A DNA stretch of 64,000 nt from NCBI GenBank assembly GCA_015655415.1, contig JAATFB010000066.1:1-64000 (forward strand), in the 5' to 3' direction. Every line of letters starts with the position of its first letter. Within the stretch, counting starts at the first letter, position 1. Made by a program: the position numbers and the translations under genes. Of the stretch, positions 8,201-17,946 are shown piece after piece. The notes beneath the pieces are model-generated. The model searched no databases. It was given only the letters and a program-made list of their open reading frames with translations, and had not been told where the DNA came from. Source of the DNA: Actinomycetales bacterium. GTDB taxonomy: Bacteria > Actinomycetota > Actinomycetes > Actinomycetales > Microbacteriaceae.

Positions 8201-11200
8201 TCAGATCAGCTCGTCGGTCAGGCGGGTCGGGGTGCCGAAACGGTGGTTGGTGATCGAGATCGCCTGCTCCTTGACGAAGGGCAGCAGCTCGACGCGGCCG
8301 GAGGCGGTCACCTGGCCCGAGTACACGGCCACGTCGATGCGGTCGCCGAGCGCGCGGGCGACGGCTGCGGGGTCGCCGCCGATCATCCTGATGCGTTCGA
8401 CCGGCGCCGCGTCCGAGTCGACGGCCGCGCCGGACTCCGCGACGCGCTGCAGCCATTCGGCATCCGACTCGACCGCGATGGGCGCCCCGATCTCGTTCAG
8501 CACCTCTCGCAGGGACCGCGGCAGCTGCGCCGGAGCACTGACGTCGAACCTGCCGCGCACCAGGGTCGCGGCGGCGAGCACCCGCAGCAGCGCGGCGATC
8601 GCGCCCCCCTCGTTCAGCCGGATGCTCGTGCGCGCCGGCCGATACCGGAAGAGGTTGCGCTCAACGCCGAGGGCCGCCGCATCGCGCACGATCCCGAACT
8701 CGTTCGCCCAGGCGATGGCGTCGCTGAGCGCGGACCGCCGCACCAGGTCGAACTCCTCGTACGCCATGGCGGCCTGACCGGACTCGATGAGCCGGGAGAC
8801 CCGGGAGTCGAGGCCGCGCAGATGGAGGCTGGAGCTGGACTCGCCGGAGTCGGCGGCCCAGTCGCCCAGGCCGAACAGGTAGTTGGGGCCGCCGGCCTTG
8901 TGGCCAGCGCCGACGGACGAGCGCTTCCAGCCGCCGAAGGGCTGCCGTTGCACGATCGCGCCGGTGATGCCGCGATTGACGTAGAGGTTACCGGCCTCGA
9001 CGGTCGCGAGCCAGTACGCGATGTCGTCGGGATCCAGCGAGTGCAGCCCGGCGGTGAGGCCGTAGTCGACGGCGTTCTGCCACTGGACCGCCTGCTCCAG
9101 CGTGCGCGCGTGCATGACGCCCAGCACCGGGCCGAAGAACTCCGTGAGATGGAAACGGGACCCCGGCCGGACGCCGGTGCGGATGCCCGGCGACCACAGC
9201 CGCCCGGTCTCGTCCAGTCTGCGCGGGGCGACCAGCCATTCCTCGCCCGGGTCCAGCTCGGTGAGCGCGTGCCGGAGCTTGTCGCCTGGCGGCTCGATCA
9301 GCGGGCCCATCCAGCTGGCCGGCTGCTCGGGCCATCCCACGTCGATGCTGCCGGTGGCATCCGCGAGCTGTTGCAGGAACCGGCTCGACGTGCCCGTCGA
9401 GCCGACCAGGATGACCAGGCTCGCCGCGGAGCACTTCTGCCCGGCGTTGGAGAACGCGCTCTTCACGATGTCGGCCACGGCGAGGTCGACGTCCGCGCTC
9501 GGCGTGACGACGATGGCGTTCTTGCCGCTGGTCTCGGCGAGCAGGGGGAGGTCGGGACGCCAGCTCGTGAACAGCTTCGCGGTCTCGTACGATCCGGTGA
9601 GTATCACGCGGTCCACGCGCGGATCGGCGACCAGCGATCGCCCGAGCGGCCCCTCGTCCACGTCGGCGAGAGCCATCAGCTCGCGCGGCACCCCGGCCTC
9701 CCAGATGCACTCGGCGAGCACCGCGGCGCACCGCCGGGCCTGCGGCGCCGGCTTGAGCACCACGCCGCTGCCCGCCGCGAGGGGACCGAGCACGCTGCCG
9801 GCCGGGATCGACACCGGGAAGTTCCACGGCGGCGTCGCCACGGTCAGACGCGAGGGCACGAACCTCGCTCCCTGCACCGTGTCGAGCTCGCGCGCCCGTG
9901 CCGCGTAGTAGTGCGCGAAGTCGACGGCCTCGCTGACCTCGGGATCGGCCTCTGCGATCGTCTTGCCGGTCTCCGAGGCCATCACCTCGATCAGCCGGTC
10001 GCGGTTCGCCGACAGTGCCAGCCCGACCCGGTCGAGGGCGGCCGCTCGGGCGCTTCCGGCGATGGAGCCCCACTGCTCGCCCGTCGACCGCACGGTGCCG
10101 AGCAGCCGGCCGAGCGTCGCCTCGTCGTCGATCCGCGCCTGGGCGATCGTCTCGGCGCCGAGGGTCGACCCGGAGACGGACGCCAGGATGCGACGCCCCC
10201 ACGCCCGGTTCGCGCGGAGCGCCGGGTCGGTGTCGGACTCGTTGCGGAACGGCTCGTCGGAGCCGGGTGGGACCACGGAGTCCGTGCCGTCGTCCTGCCG
10301 TGCGCTGGCCTCCTCGCCGTCGTCCGGCGGCTCGTGCTCGTCGCCGTCCGGATCCAGCACGATGCCCGTGGTCGGGAAGAGCCCGCTGCCGCGCGAGCCG
10401 CGCCGGAGCCCGAGGACAGTCGCGGTGAGGCCCTCCTGCATCGCCTGCGCCGCCGGGTCGACCGGCGCCGGCCGCGGATGGAACAGCGTGGTCGGATCGG
10501 TCTCGACCCATTCCCTGGCCCGATCCTGCCGGCGATTCGGAAGCGGCGCGAGACCGCGGGGACCGTCGTCCGCCTCGAACTCGGCGACCGACGCCAGGAA
10601 CCTCGCCTTCTCGCGCTCGAAGAGCTCCGGCTTCGCGGCGAGCTCGAACGCCGCAGAGAGGAAGTCCTCCTCCGCCGCGTTCTCCTGCAGTCGTCGCATC
10701 AGATACGAGATCGCCACGTCGAAGTGCCGCGGGTGCACGACGGGCGCGTAGAGCAGCAGCCCGCCGACCGTCGCGGCGACTGCGTCCGCCTGACGGGTGG
10801 CCATGCCCAGCAGCATCTCGAAGTCGATGCGGTCGTCCACCCCCCGGCTGCGCGCGAGCAGCCACGCGTACGCGACGTCGAAGAGGTTGTGCCCGGCAAC
10901 GCCGATCCGCACCGCGTGCGTGTGCTCGACCGTGAACGCCCAGTCCACGAGGCGCAGGTAGTTCGCATCCGTGTGCACCTTGCCGTCGTAGGTGGCCAGG
11001 GGCCAGCCGTGCAGCGCCGCGTCGACCCGCTCCATCGGCAGGTTGGCGCCCTTCACCACGCGCACCTTGATGGGGGCACCGCCCGCCGCCCTGCGATGCT
11101 GCGCCCACTCCGTGAGGTCCTGCAGCGCGTCGAGCGCATCGGGCAGGTATGCCTGGAGCACTATGCCCGCCTCCAGCTTCAGCAGACGCTGGTCGCTCAG

Positions 11201-11992
11201 CAGGCGCTTGAAGACGGCGATGGTCAGGTCGAGATCGTGGTACTCCTCCATGTCGAGGTTGATGAACTTGCGATCGGGGGACGAGGCCGCGTAGAGGTAC
11301 AACGGCGTCAGGCGCCGCACCACGCGCGCGACCGACTCGTCGAACGCCCACATCGACAGCTGGCTGGCCACGCTGGAGACCTTGATCGAGACGTAGTCGA
11401 CGTCGTCTCGCTCGAGGAGCTCCCGGGTTCCCGCGAGCCGGGCATCCGCCTCCTTCTCACCGAGCACCGCCTCGCCGAGCAGGTTGAGGTTGAGGCGGAC
11501 GTGCCCGCCCGCCACCGCGGACCCCGCGCGCAGTCGCGCGATCACCTTGCCCAGGCGCCCCGGCGTGGCGTCGACGATGAGGTGCCCGACCATGGAGCGC
11601 AGAACGCGGCGAGCGATCGGGACGACGATCCACGGGATCGCCGGTGCGATCGCCCCGCCGATCGCGATCGCCCAGCGCTGGAGCGAAGGGAGGAATCGCG
11701 GGACGCCACGGGCCAGCAGGTGCAGGTTCCTCGCCGCGACGTACACGTCTCGCGGCCGGGCGACCCCGTCGACGAATCCGACGGCGAAGTCCAGACCCCG
11801 GGGGTCGCGGAGGAGGCCCGCGAGCCGCTCGGCGGCGGGGTCGCGCCGGGCCGCCTCGGGAATGGCGTCCCGGGCGTCCGACTCCTGCAGCCATTGCCGC
11901 ACCAGCTCGATCGCCCGCCGTGCGAGATCGCCGTCGCGGGTGCCGCCGCCCGAGGCGCCGCCCTGGGTGCGGGCGGCGTCATCCTGCGCCAT
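8201..11992 (-). CDS. putA: Bifunctional proline dehydrogenase / L-glutamate gamma-semialdehyde dehydrogenase
   Basis: PRODH: RVVKGANLPMERVDAALHGWPLATYDGKVHTDANYLRL; ALDH: TPPWNFPVSIPAGSVLGPLAAGSGVVLKPAPQ, ILTGSYETAKLF, AETSGKNAIVV, NAGQKCSAASLVIL. Start at 11992 or 12013; the longer ORF to 12688 is readthrough. Confidence 0.93.
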   Translation of the reverse strand: MAQDDAARTQGGASGGGTRDGDLARRAIELVRQWLQESDARDAIPEAARRDPAAERLAGLLRDPRGLDFAVGFVDGVARPRDVYVAARNLHLLARGVPRFLPSLQRWAIAIGGAIAPAIPWIVVPIARRVLRSMVGHLIVDATPGRLGKVIARLRAGSAVAGGHVRLNLNLLGEAVLGEKEADARLAGTRELLERDDVDYVSIKVSSVASQLSMWAFDESVARVVRRLTPLYLYAASSPDRKFINLDMEEYHDLDLTIAVFKRLLSDQRLLKLEAGIVLQAYLPDALDALQDLTEWAQHRRAAGGAPIKVRVVKGANLPMERVDAALHGWPLATYDGKVHTDANYLRLVDWAFTVEHTHAVRIGVAGHNLFDVAYAWLLARSRGVDDRIDFEMLLGMATRQADAVAATVGGLLLYAPVVHPRHFDVAISYLMRRLQENAAEEDFLSAAFELAAKPELFEREKARFLASVAEFEADDGPRGLAPLPNRRQDRAREWVETDPTTLFHPRPAPVDPAAQAMQEGLTATVLGLRRGSRGSGLFPTTGIVLDPDGDEHEPPDDGEEASARQDDGTDSVVPPGSDEPFRNESDTDPALRANRAWGRRILASVSGSTLGAETIAQARIDDEATLGRLLGTVRSTGEQWGSIAGSARAAALDRVGLALSANRDRLIEVMASETGKTIAEADPEVSEAVDFAHYYAARARELDTVQGARFVPSRLTVATPPWNFPVSIPAGSVLGPLAAGSGVVLKPAPQARRCAAVLAECIWEAGVPRELMALADVDEGPLGRSLVADPRVDRVILTGSYETAKLFTSWRPDLPLLAETSGKNAIVVTPSADVDLAVADIVKSAFSNAGQKCSAASLVILVGSTGTSSRFLQQLADATGSIDVGWPEQPASWMGPLIEPPGDKLRHALTELDPGEEWLVAPRRLDETGRLWSPGIRTGVRPGSRFHLTEFFGPVLGVMHARTLEQAVQWQNAVDYGLTAGLHSLDPDDIAYWLATVEAGNLYVNRGITGAIVQRQPFGGWKRSSVGAGHKAGGPNYLFGLGDWAADSGESSSSLHLRGLDSRVSRLIESGQAAMAYEEFDLVRRSALSDAIAWANEFGIVRDAAALGVERNLFRYRPARTSIRLNEGGAIAALLRVLAAATLVRGRFDVSAPAQLPRSLREVLNEIGAPIAVESDAEWLQRVAESGAAVDSDAAPVERIRMIGGDPAAVARALGDRIDVAVYSGQVTASGRVELLPFVKEQAISITNHRFGTPTRLTDELI

Positions 11993-12020
11993 GGTCTCGT
12001 CATCCTGCGCCATGGTCTCG
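11979..12020. repeat. Perfect 21-bp tandem duplication spanning the putA start codon
   Basis: TCATCCTGCGCCATGGTCTCG twice in a row; gives in-frame MAQDDETMAQDD. Confidence 0.92.
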
Positions 12021-12117
12021 AGACTATTCCGGCCACACGGGCGCGGACGCGATCCACCGCCGGTCGGGCGGCACGCGCACACCGGCCGCCGAGCGTGCGG
12101 CGGGCGATCGGCGCCGC

Positions 12118-12696
12118 TCACTCCGCCGAGCGGACTCCGGAGGACCGTGCGAGCACATCGAAGTCGTCGAGCGTCGACCTCAGGCACGCCGCGAAGTCGG
12201 CGCCGCCGCCGCCGATCCAGCGCTGGAAGGCGCCGCGGAACAACGCGACGGCGACGTCGGCGACAAGGCTCGCCTCGGCATCCGACACGTCGCGCCCGCG
12301 CAACGTCTCCGCGATCGCGGCACTCAGCGTCGAGAGCTTCAGGAGCTCCCGTTCGCGCAGAGCGGGATGGGCGTCGATGATCCTCGCGCGCCTCGTCGCC
12401 CACTCCATACGGCCGTCGAAGAACCCCGCCGACCCGGCGACGCCGTCGAGCGCCATCGTGAGCGCGTCGTCCGCCGTGGACGCCCGCACCGCGCTCACGA
12501 TCGCCTCCTCCAGCTGCCCGGAGCCGTCGAACAGCACCTCCCGCTTGTCGGCGAAGTGGCGGAAGAAGGTGCGCTCGGTCACCCCCGCCCTGTCGGCGAT
12601 GTCCTGCACGGTCGTCTCCTCGAAGCCGCGCTCGTCGTAGAGGTCGAGGGCGGCGCGCCGCAGTCGTCCTCGCGCGTCCGGCTCCCACCTTGCCAT
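12118..12696 (-). CDS. TetR family transcriptional regulator
   Basis: LRRAALDLYDERGFEETTVQDIADRAGVTERTFFRHFADKREVLFDG. Confidence 0.93.
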   Translation of the reverse strand: MARWEPDARGRLRRAALDLYDERGFEETTVQDIADRAGVTERTFFRHFADKREVLFDGSGQLEEAIVSAVRASTADDALTMALDGVAGSAGFFDGRMEWATRRARIIDAHPALRERELLKLSTLSAAIAETLRGRDVSDAEASLVADVAVALFRGAFQRWIGGGGADFAACLRSTLDDFDVLARSSGVRSAE

Positions 12697-12727
12697 GGGT
12701 CCGATTCTAGACGCCTCCGACTCCGGT

Positions 12728-12746
12728 GATGACAGTTGCTGTCATC
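12728..12746. promoter_or_regulatory. Putative TetR operator GATGACAG-TTG-CTGTCATC
   Basis: Perfect 8-bp inverted repeat with 3-nt spacer in the divergent intergenic region between tetR and the SDR gene. Confidence 0.65.
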
Positions 12747-12933
12747 GCGTGGTATCGTCGTCATGTCAGCGACCGACATCGTCGCATTCCGAGCGGCCGC
12801 CTCGAACCGGGCGTCGGGATCACCGGCCTGAGCCCGGCCTGAGCCCGGCGGAGGACGCGGAACGCCGAGCCCGAGCGCGGCGGAAAACACAGATCGCCGA
12901 GCCCGAGCTCGGCCGAGAGAGGAGAGGGTGCTC

Positions 12934-13839
12934 ATGCGCATCTTCATGACCGGCGCATCCGGCTGGATCGGCTCAGCCGTCGCGCCCCGCCTGATCGCCG
13001 AGGGCCACGACGTGACGGGCCTCGCCCGCTCGGACGCGTCCGCATCCGCGCTCGAGGCCGCCGGCGTCACACCGCTCCGCGGCGGGCTCGACGACCTGGA
13101 CGTGCTGCGGGCCGGCGCCGAGGCGTCCGACGCGGTCGTGCACCTGTGCTTCAAGCACGACTTCGACCGCTTCGCCGAGTCGGGACGCACGGAACGGGCG
13201 GCCATCGAGGCCTTCGGCGACGTGCTCGAGGGCACCGGACGCAGGCTCCTGGTCGCCTCCGGCATGGCGGGCGGGCGGCCCGGCAGCGTGCTCACCGAAG
13301 GCGACGAGTCGCCCTTCGTCGGGCCCGACAGCCCGCGTGGCGGCAGCGAGCGCCTGGCGATGAGCCTCACCGAGCGCGGCGTCGCCCCGATCGCCCTGAG
13401 GTTCGCACCGACCGTGCACGGGAGGGGCGACCACGGCTTCACCGCCGCACTGGTGCGCACAGCGCGCGAACGCGGCGTCTCCGGATACATCGGCGACGGA
13501 TCGAACCGGTGGGCGGCGGTGCACCGAGACGACGTCGCCCGGCTCATCGACCTCGCACTGCAGAAGGCCCCGGGCGGAACGATCACGCACGCCGTCGCCG
13601 AGACCGGCGTCCCGACGCGGGACATCGCCCGGGCGATCGGCGACGGCCTCGGCCTGCCCGTCCAGTCGATCGCACCGGAGGACGCCGTGGCGCACTTCGG
13701 CTGGCTCGGCAGGTTCTTCGGGGCCGACATCCAGGCGTCCGCGGACCGCACCCGAGCGCTCCTCGGCTGGGAGCCGATCGGCATCGGGCTCCTGCAGGAC
13801 ATCGCCGAGAACTACCTCGGCACGGAGGACGCCGCGTGA
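12934..13839 (+). CDS. NAD(P)-dependent extended SDR / epimerase-like oxidoreductase
   Basis: RIFMTGASGWIGSAVAPRLIAEGHDVTGLARSD. Confidence 0.88.
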   Translation: MRIFMTGASGWIGSAVAPRLIAEGHDVTGLARSDASASALEAAGVTPLRGGLDDLDVLRAGAEASDAVVHLCFKHDFDRFAESGRTERAAIEAFGDVLEGTGRRLLVASGMAGGRPGSVLTEGDESPFVGPDSPRGGSERLAMSLTERGVAPIALRFAPTVHGRGDHGFTAALVRTARERGVSGYIGDGSNRWAAVHRDDVARLIDLALQKAPGGTITHAVAETGVPTRDIARAIGDGLGLPVQSIAPEDAVAHFGWLGRFFGADIQASADRTRALLGWEPIGIGLLQDIAENYLGTEDAA

Positions 13840-13903
13840 GCCTCGCGCCACCCGGTGCACGAGCCGTGCCCGTGACCCGCACCGCACGGCGTAGCGTCAA
13901 GAC

Positions 13904-14761
13904 ATGGCCACACGCGATCACCTGCGCCACGAGATGGCGATCCGCCGGCTCACCGTCTCGCACGTCGAGCAGATCACCCCGTCCATCGTGCGCGTCACGC
14001 TCATCGGCGACGCGCTCGGCGACTTCTCCGCCCCCGGTCCCACGGATCACGTCAAGGTCTTCTTCCCCGATCCGGCGACGGGGATCCTGACCGTGCCCGA
14101 GCTGCGCGCCGACGGCATCCACCGTCCCGCCGAGGGCGTGATCATCTCCCGGGACTACACGCCTCGCCGGTTCCGCCCGGCACCGTTCGGCGCCGCCGAG
14201 CTCGACATCGACTTCGTGCTGCACGCGCCGGAGGGCACGCACGGCACGCCGCAGGATCCCGCCGGGGGCGGGCCGGCCTCCGCCTGGGCGGCCTCAGCGC
14301 GCCCCGGCGACCAGATCGCGGTCGCCGGCCCCCGCGGATCGCGGCTCGCACCGCGCGACGTGCGCGAAGTGGTGCTCATCGCCGACGAGACCGCCCTTCC
14401 GGCGTTCACGCGCTGGCTGACGATGCTGCCCGAGTCCACCCGCATCACGGGGCTCCTCGACGTGGCCGACGAGGAGGTCGAGGCGTACCTCGACGATGAG
14501 CAGACCGCACGCGCGTCCATCGAATGGCTGTATCGCACGGACGGCCCGGGGCAGCTGGAGGAGGCCGTGCGCTCGCTCGAGCTCGGCCCGGACGTCTATG
14601 TCTGGGCGGCGGGCGAGGCGTCCGCGCTGGCCCCCGTGCGCCGCCACCTCAAGCACGACGTCGGCCTGCGTCCCGACCAGTTCGACGTGCAGGGCTACTG
14701 GCGGCGTGGCGTCGTCAACTTCGACCACCATGCGCCGGTCGATCCGTCCGATCCCGACTGA
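13904..14761 (+). CDS. Siderophore-interacting protein (FAD-dependent ferric reductase family)
   Basis: DHVKVFFPDP, RDYTPRRF, DIDFVLH, GPASAWAASARPGDQIAVAGPRGS, VWAAGEASALAPVRRHL. Confidence 0.9.
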   Translation: MATRDHLRHEMAIRRLTVSHVEQITPSIVRVTLIGDALGDFSAPGPTDHVKVFFPDPATGILTVPELRADGIHRPAEGVIISRDYTPRRFRPAPFGAAELDIDFVLHAPEGTHGTPQDPAGGGPASAWAASARPGDQIAVAGPRGSRLAPRDVREVVLIADETALPAFTRWLTMLPESTRITGLLDVADEEVEAYLDDEQTARASIEWLYRTDGPGQLEEAVRSLELGPDVYVWAAGEASALAPVRRHLKHDVGLRPDQFDVQGYWRRGVVNFDHHAPVDPSDPD

Positions 14762-14769
14762 TTCCGGCG

Positions 14770-15738
14770 TCAGCGGCGCCGGTGGTCCGTGATCGTGGCG
14801 CGCGGACCCCGTCTCTGCGGCATGCGCCCCGAGGCGAGGATGAGCCGCACCACGCGCTGGCGCTGGCCGGCCCACGGTTGCAGGAGCTCGAGCATCCCGT
14901 CGTCGTCGGTCGCGGAGCCCGCGAGCGCATGCCCCACGATCGACGGCAGGCCGTAGTCGCCGACGCTGATCCGGTCGGGGTCGCCGTGCGATCGCTGCAG
15001 CGTCTCCGCGGCGGTCCACACGCCGATGCCGGGAACGCTGCACAGCTTCGCGGCGGCGACCGCGGGGTCGTCGTGCACGGTGCGCTCCAGCGCCTCGGCC
15101 ACCCGTGCGGCGAGCACGACCGTGCGCGAGCGCGTCGGATCGACCCCGAGACGGTGCCACTCCCACGACGGGATGTGTCTCAGCGCCTGCGGCGACGGGC
15201 ACACGCGCAGCTCAGCGGGAACGACGCCCTCGCCCGCGCCTGGAGCGACCTCGCCGAAGGCGCGCACCAGCCTCGCCCACTCCCGGTAGGCCTCCAGGCT
15301 CGTGACCTTCTGCTCGATGATCGCCGGCACCAGCGCCTCCAGCACTCGACGGGTGCGGGGCAGCCGCATGCCGGGATGACGGCGCCTCACCTCGGCGAGG
15401 AACGGATGCGACGCCAGATCGAGATGCGACCAGTCGTCGGCGGCGCCGAGCAGCTCGGGCACCCCGGCGATGGTCGATTCGGCCCCGGGGCCCCACGCCA
15501 CGGCGTCGACGCCGTGGCTGCGCTGGAGGAGCCGCAGCGTCGCCGGGCCGTGCGGCGTGCGGAAGGTGCGCCACACTCCGGCCGCGTCCCAGATGGTCGT
15601 CGGATCGTAAGGGCCGCGGCCGATGACCGCGAGGGTGCTGCGCACGTCGATCGGGTCGGCCGGGCGGTACTCGCAGCGAAGCGCACGCCCGCCGGACGGC
15701 GCCGTGTCAACGAGCAGGGCATCCGCTGGAGAGCTCAC
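14770..15738 (-). CDS. DNA-3-methyladenine glycosylase 2 / AlkA-like HhH-GPD protein
   Basis: LVPAIIEQKVTSLEAYREWARLV ... LCSVPGIGVWTAAETLQRSHGDPDRISVGDYGL. Confidence 0.85.
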   Translation of the reverse strand: MSSPADALLVDTAPSGGRALRCEYRPADPIDVRSTLAVIGRGPYDPTTIWDAAGVWRTFRTPHGPATLRLLQRSHGVDAVAWGPGAESTIAGVPELLGAADDWSHLDLASHPFLAEVRRRHPGMRLPRTRRVLEALVPAIIEQKVTSLEAYREWARLVRAFGEVAPGAGEGVVPAELRVCPSPQALRHIPSWEWHRLGVDPTRSRTVVLAARVAEALERTVHDDPAVAAAKLCSVPGIGVWTAAETLQRSHGDPDRISVGDYGLPSIVGHALAGSATDDDGMLELLQPWAGQRQRVVRLILASGRMPQRRGPRATITDHRRR

Positions 15739-15872
15739 GTGCCCACGCTACGGGCCGACCACCGACATCCGGCCACGCCACGGGCGCGGGCGCGGGTCGA
15801 CAAGCCAGAATGTGCCGGAAACCGCGCCTGGTACGAGCATCTTCCGGCTTCTCGCCGAGGGGACGGCGCGGA

Positions 15873-16421
15873 TCACTCCCACACGCTCGGTGCATCGACG
15901 CGCGTCGCGGGCAGCTTCACGTCGTCTCCCCAGCGCACCAGCCACTCCGGCAGGTGGATGTGCGCGGGAACCGGGCCCACCGCGTCCAGCAGCTCCTCGA
16001 TGGCCACCGTGCCGCCGGAACGCCTCAGGAAGCGCCCCTTGATGAACGCCTCCGCGTAGATCTCGCCGTCGACCACCGCGCGCTGCTGCACGTACACGGC
16101 CCTGGCATCGAAGCCGATGATGCGCGACTCCACCGTGAACCGCTGCCAGAGCTGCAGCGACTTCCGGAACGTGATCGTCTCGGATGCCACCACCGGGTAC
16201 CAGCCGCGCTCCGCGAAGAGCCGCCACACCCCGCTGCGCCGCAGCAGGTCGAATCGCCCGATGTCGAAGATCGACAGGTACACGCCGTTGTTCATGTGCC
16301 TCAGGAGGTCCAGGTCGGTCGGCAGCACCCGGAACCTCGTCACGGCCACGTCGTAGTGCCCGAGCCGCGCGCCCAGACTCGAGATCCAGGCGTGCAGCAT
16401 CGTGCGGAAGATCATGTGCAT
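15873..16421 (-). CDS. Acyl-CoA thioesterase (4HBT hotdog family)
   Basis: TRFRVLPTDLDLLRHMNNGVYLSIFDIGRFDLLRRSG. Confidence 0.82.
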   Translation of the reverse strand: MHMIFRTMLHAWISSLGARLGHYDVAVTRFRVLPTDLDLLRHMNNGVYLSIFDIGRFDLLRRSGVWRLFAERGWYPVVASETITFRKSLQLWQRFTVESRIIGFDARAVYVQQRAVVDGEIYAEAFIKGRFLRRSGGTVAIEELLDAVGPVPAHIHLPEWLVRWGDDVKLPATRVDAPSVWE

Positions 16422-16513
16422 CGGCCCAGGCTAGGCGGCACCGGCGAGCGCCCGCCACGCGACTGTGCGCGGCCGACAACATGCCGGCGCACGGCCGCCC
16501 GCCGACCGACGGG

Positions 16514-17653
16514 CTACGACAGATGCCGCTCCGGCGGGCCGACGTAGGTCGACAGCGGCCGGATCAGCGAATTGGACTCGAGCTGCTCGACCACGTGCGC
16601 GGTCCAGCCCGTCACGCGCGCCGCCGCGAAGATCGGAGTGAACGTCGGCGTGTCGAAGCCCATCAGGTGATAGGCGGGACCACTGGGGTAGTCGAGGTTC
16701 GGCTTGATGCCCTTGCGGGCATCCATCGCCTGCTCCAGCGCGGTGTAGAGCTCAAGGACATCCGGGCGGTCGTAGTGCTCCGCCAGGCGGCCGAGGGCGT
16801 CCCTCATCGTCGGCACCCGCGAGTCGCCGTTCTTGTACACCCGGTGCCCGAAGCCCATGACCTTGCGCCGGGCCGCAAGCGCGTCGTCGAGCCACCGCTC
16901 GGCGTTCTCGGCCGTCCCGATCTCCTCGAACGCGACCATGACGGCCTCGTTCGCCCCGCCGTGCAACGGACCCTTGAGCGCGCCGATCGCCCCCGTGACC
17001 GCGCTGTAGACGTCGGACAGGGTCGACGCGATCACCCGGGCGGTGAAGGTGGACGCGTTGAACGAATGCTCCGCGTACAGCACGAGCGAGACGCGGAACG
17101 CGTCGGCCACCACCGCCTCCGGCACCTCCCCGAAAGTCATATAGAGGAAGTTCGACGCGAAGTCGAGGTCGTCGCGCGGCTCCAGGAGCGGCATCCCGTG
17201 TCGTCGCCGCTGGTCGTAGGCCACGATCGACGGAAGCTGTGCCGTCAGCCTGAGCGCCTTGGGGTACACCGTCTCGAACGGGCTCGGCAGAGCGCCGAAC
17301 GCACCGTCCGCGTCGTCGGCGCCGATCACGCTGACGGCGGTGCGCAGCACGTCCATCGGGTGCGCGGATGTCGGGATGTCGTCGATCGCCCGCCGCACGT
17401 TCTGCGGCAGGGCACGCTGCTCGCGCTCCGCCGCCTCGAACGCCCGCAGCGCGTCGCCGTCCGGCAGCTCACCGTGCCACAGCAGGTACGCGACCTCCTC
17501 GAACGAGCACGACGCCGCGAGCTCCTGCACCGGGTACCCGCGATACAGCAGCGAGTTGGTCGCAGGGTTGACGCTGGAGATCGCCGTGGCGTCGACGACC
17601 ACGCCGGCCAGTCCCTTGTGGATCTCCGGCTCGGATGCCGACTCTTCGCTCAT
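16514..17653 (-). CDS. prpC: Citrate / 2-methylcitrate synthase
   Basis: GLAGVVVDATAISSVNPATNSLLYRGYPVQELA; GALKGPLHGGANEAVM; KVMGFGHRVYKNGDSR; real start MSEESA (ORF upstream is repeat readthrough). Confidence 0.9.
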   Translation of the reverse strand: MSEESASEPEIHKGLAGVVVDATAISSVNPATNSLLYRGYPVQELAASCSFEEVAYLLWHGELPDGDALRAFEAAEREQRALPQNVRRAIDDIPTSAHPMDVLRTAVSVIGADDADGAFGALPSPFETVYPKALRLTAQLPSIVAYDQRRRHGMPLLEPRDDLDFASNFLYMTFGEVPEAVVADAFRVSLVLYAEHSFNASTFTARVIASTLSDVYSAVTGAIGALKGPLHGGANEAVMVAFEEIGTAENAERWLDDALAARRKVMGFGHRVYKNGDSRVPTMRDALGRLAEHYDRPDVLELYTALEQAMDARKGIKPNLDYPSGPAYHLMGFDTPTFTPIFAAARVTGWTAHVVEQLESNSLIRPLSTYVGPPERHLS

Positions 17654-17768
17654 GACGCTCCTTCGCTCCATCAGCCAGTCTGTCATCGCCGCCACGGTGC
17701 GTCGCGGCGAATCCGGCGGCGTCGGAGGTGGCGGGTTCGACGGGTGCGAGCTGCAGGGGCGAGGAGCG

Positions 17769-17945
17769 GTTTCGACGGGCTCAACCGACGGCAGACAAGG
17801 GGCGGTTTCGACGGGGTCAACCGGCGGGGACGGGGCGCGGCCGGTTTCGACAGGCTCAACCGACGGCAGACAAGGGGCGGTTTCGACGGGGTCAACCGGC
17901 GGCACACAAGGGGCGGTTTCGACAGGCTCAACCGGCGGGGACGGG
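17769..17945. repeat. REP-like repeat cluster 3: five copies of GGTTTCGAC(A/G)GG(C/G)TCAACCG(A/G)CGG
   Basis: Direct reading; alternating variants form a higher-order repeat with ACAAGGGGC linkers; lies between prpC and prpD. Confidence 0.93.
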
Positions 17946-17946
17946 G

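Noticed and set aside
7913-12640. 1575-aa plus-strand ORF opposite putA
   Set aside because: Antisense shadow ORF typical of high-GC DNA; the minus-strand PutA motifs are unambiguous
12014-12688. N-terminal extension of putA to 12688 (1495-aa ORF)
   Set aside because: This part is the shifted frame of the TetR gene (Arg/Ala/Gly-rich); the PutA start is MAQDD at 11992 or 12013
17654-17905. Upstream extension of prpC through the repeat cluster
   Set aside because: Open frame is repeat sequence without stops; the conserved protein begins at MSEESA (17653)
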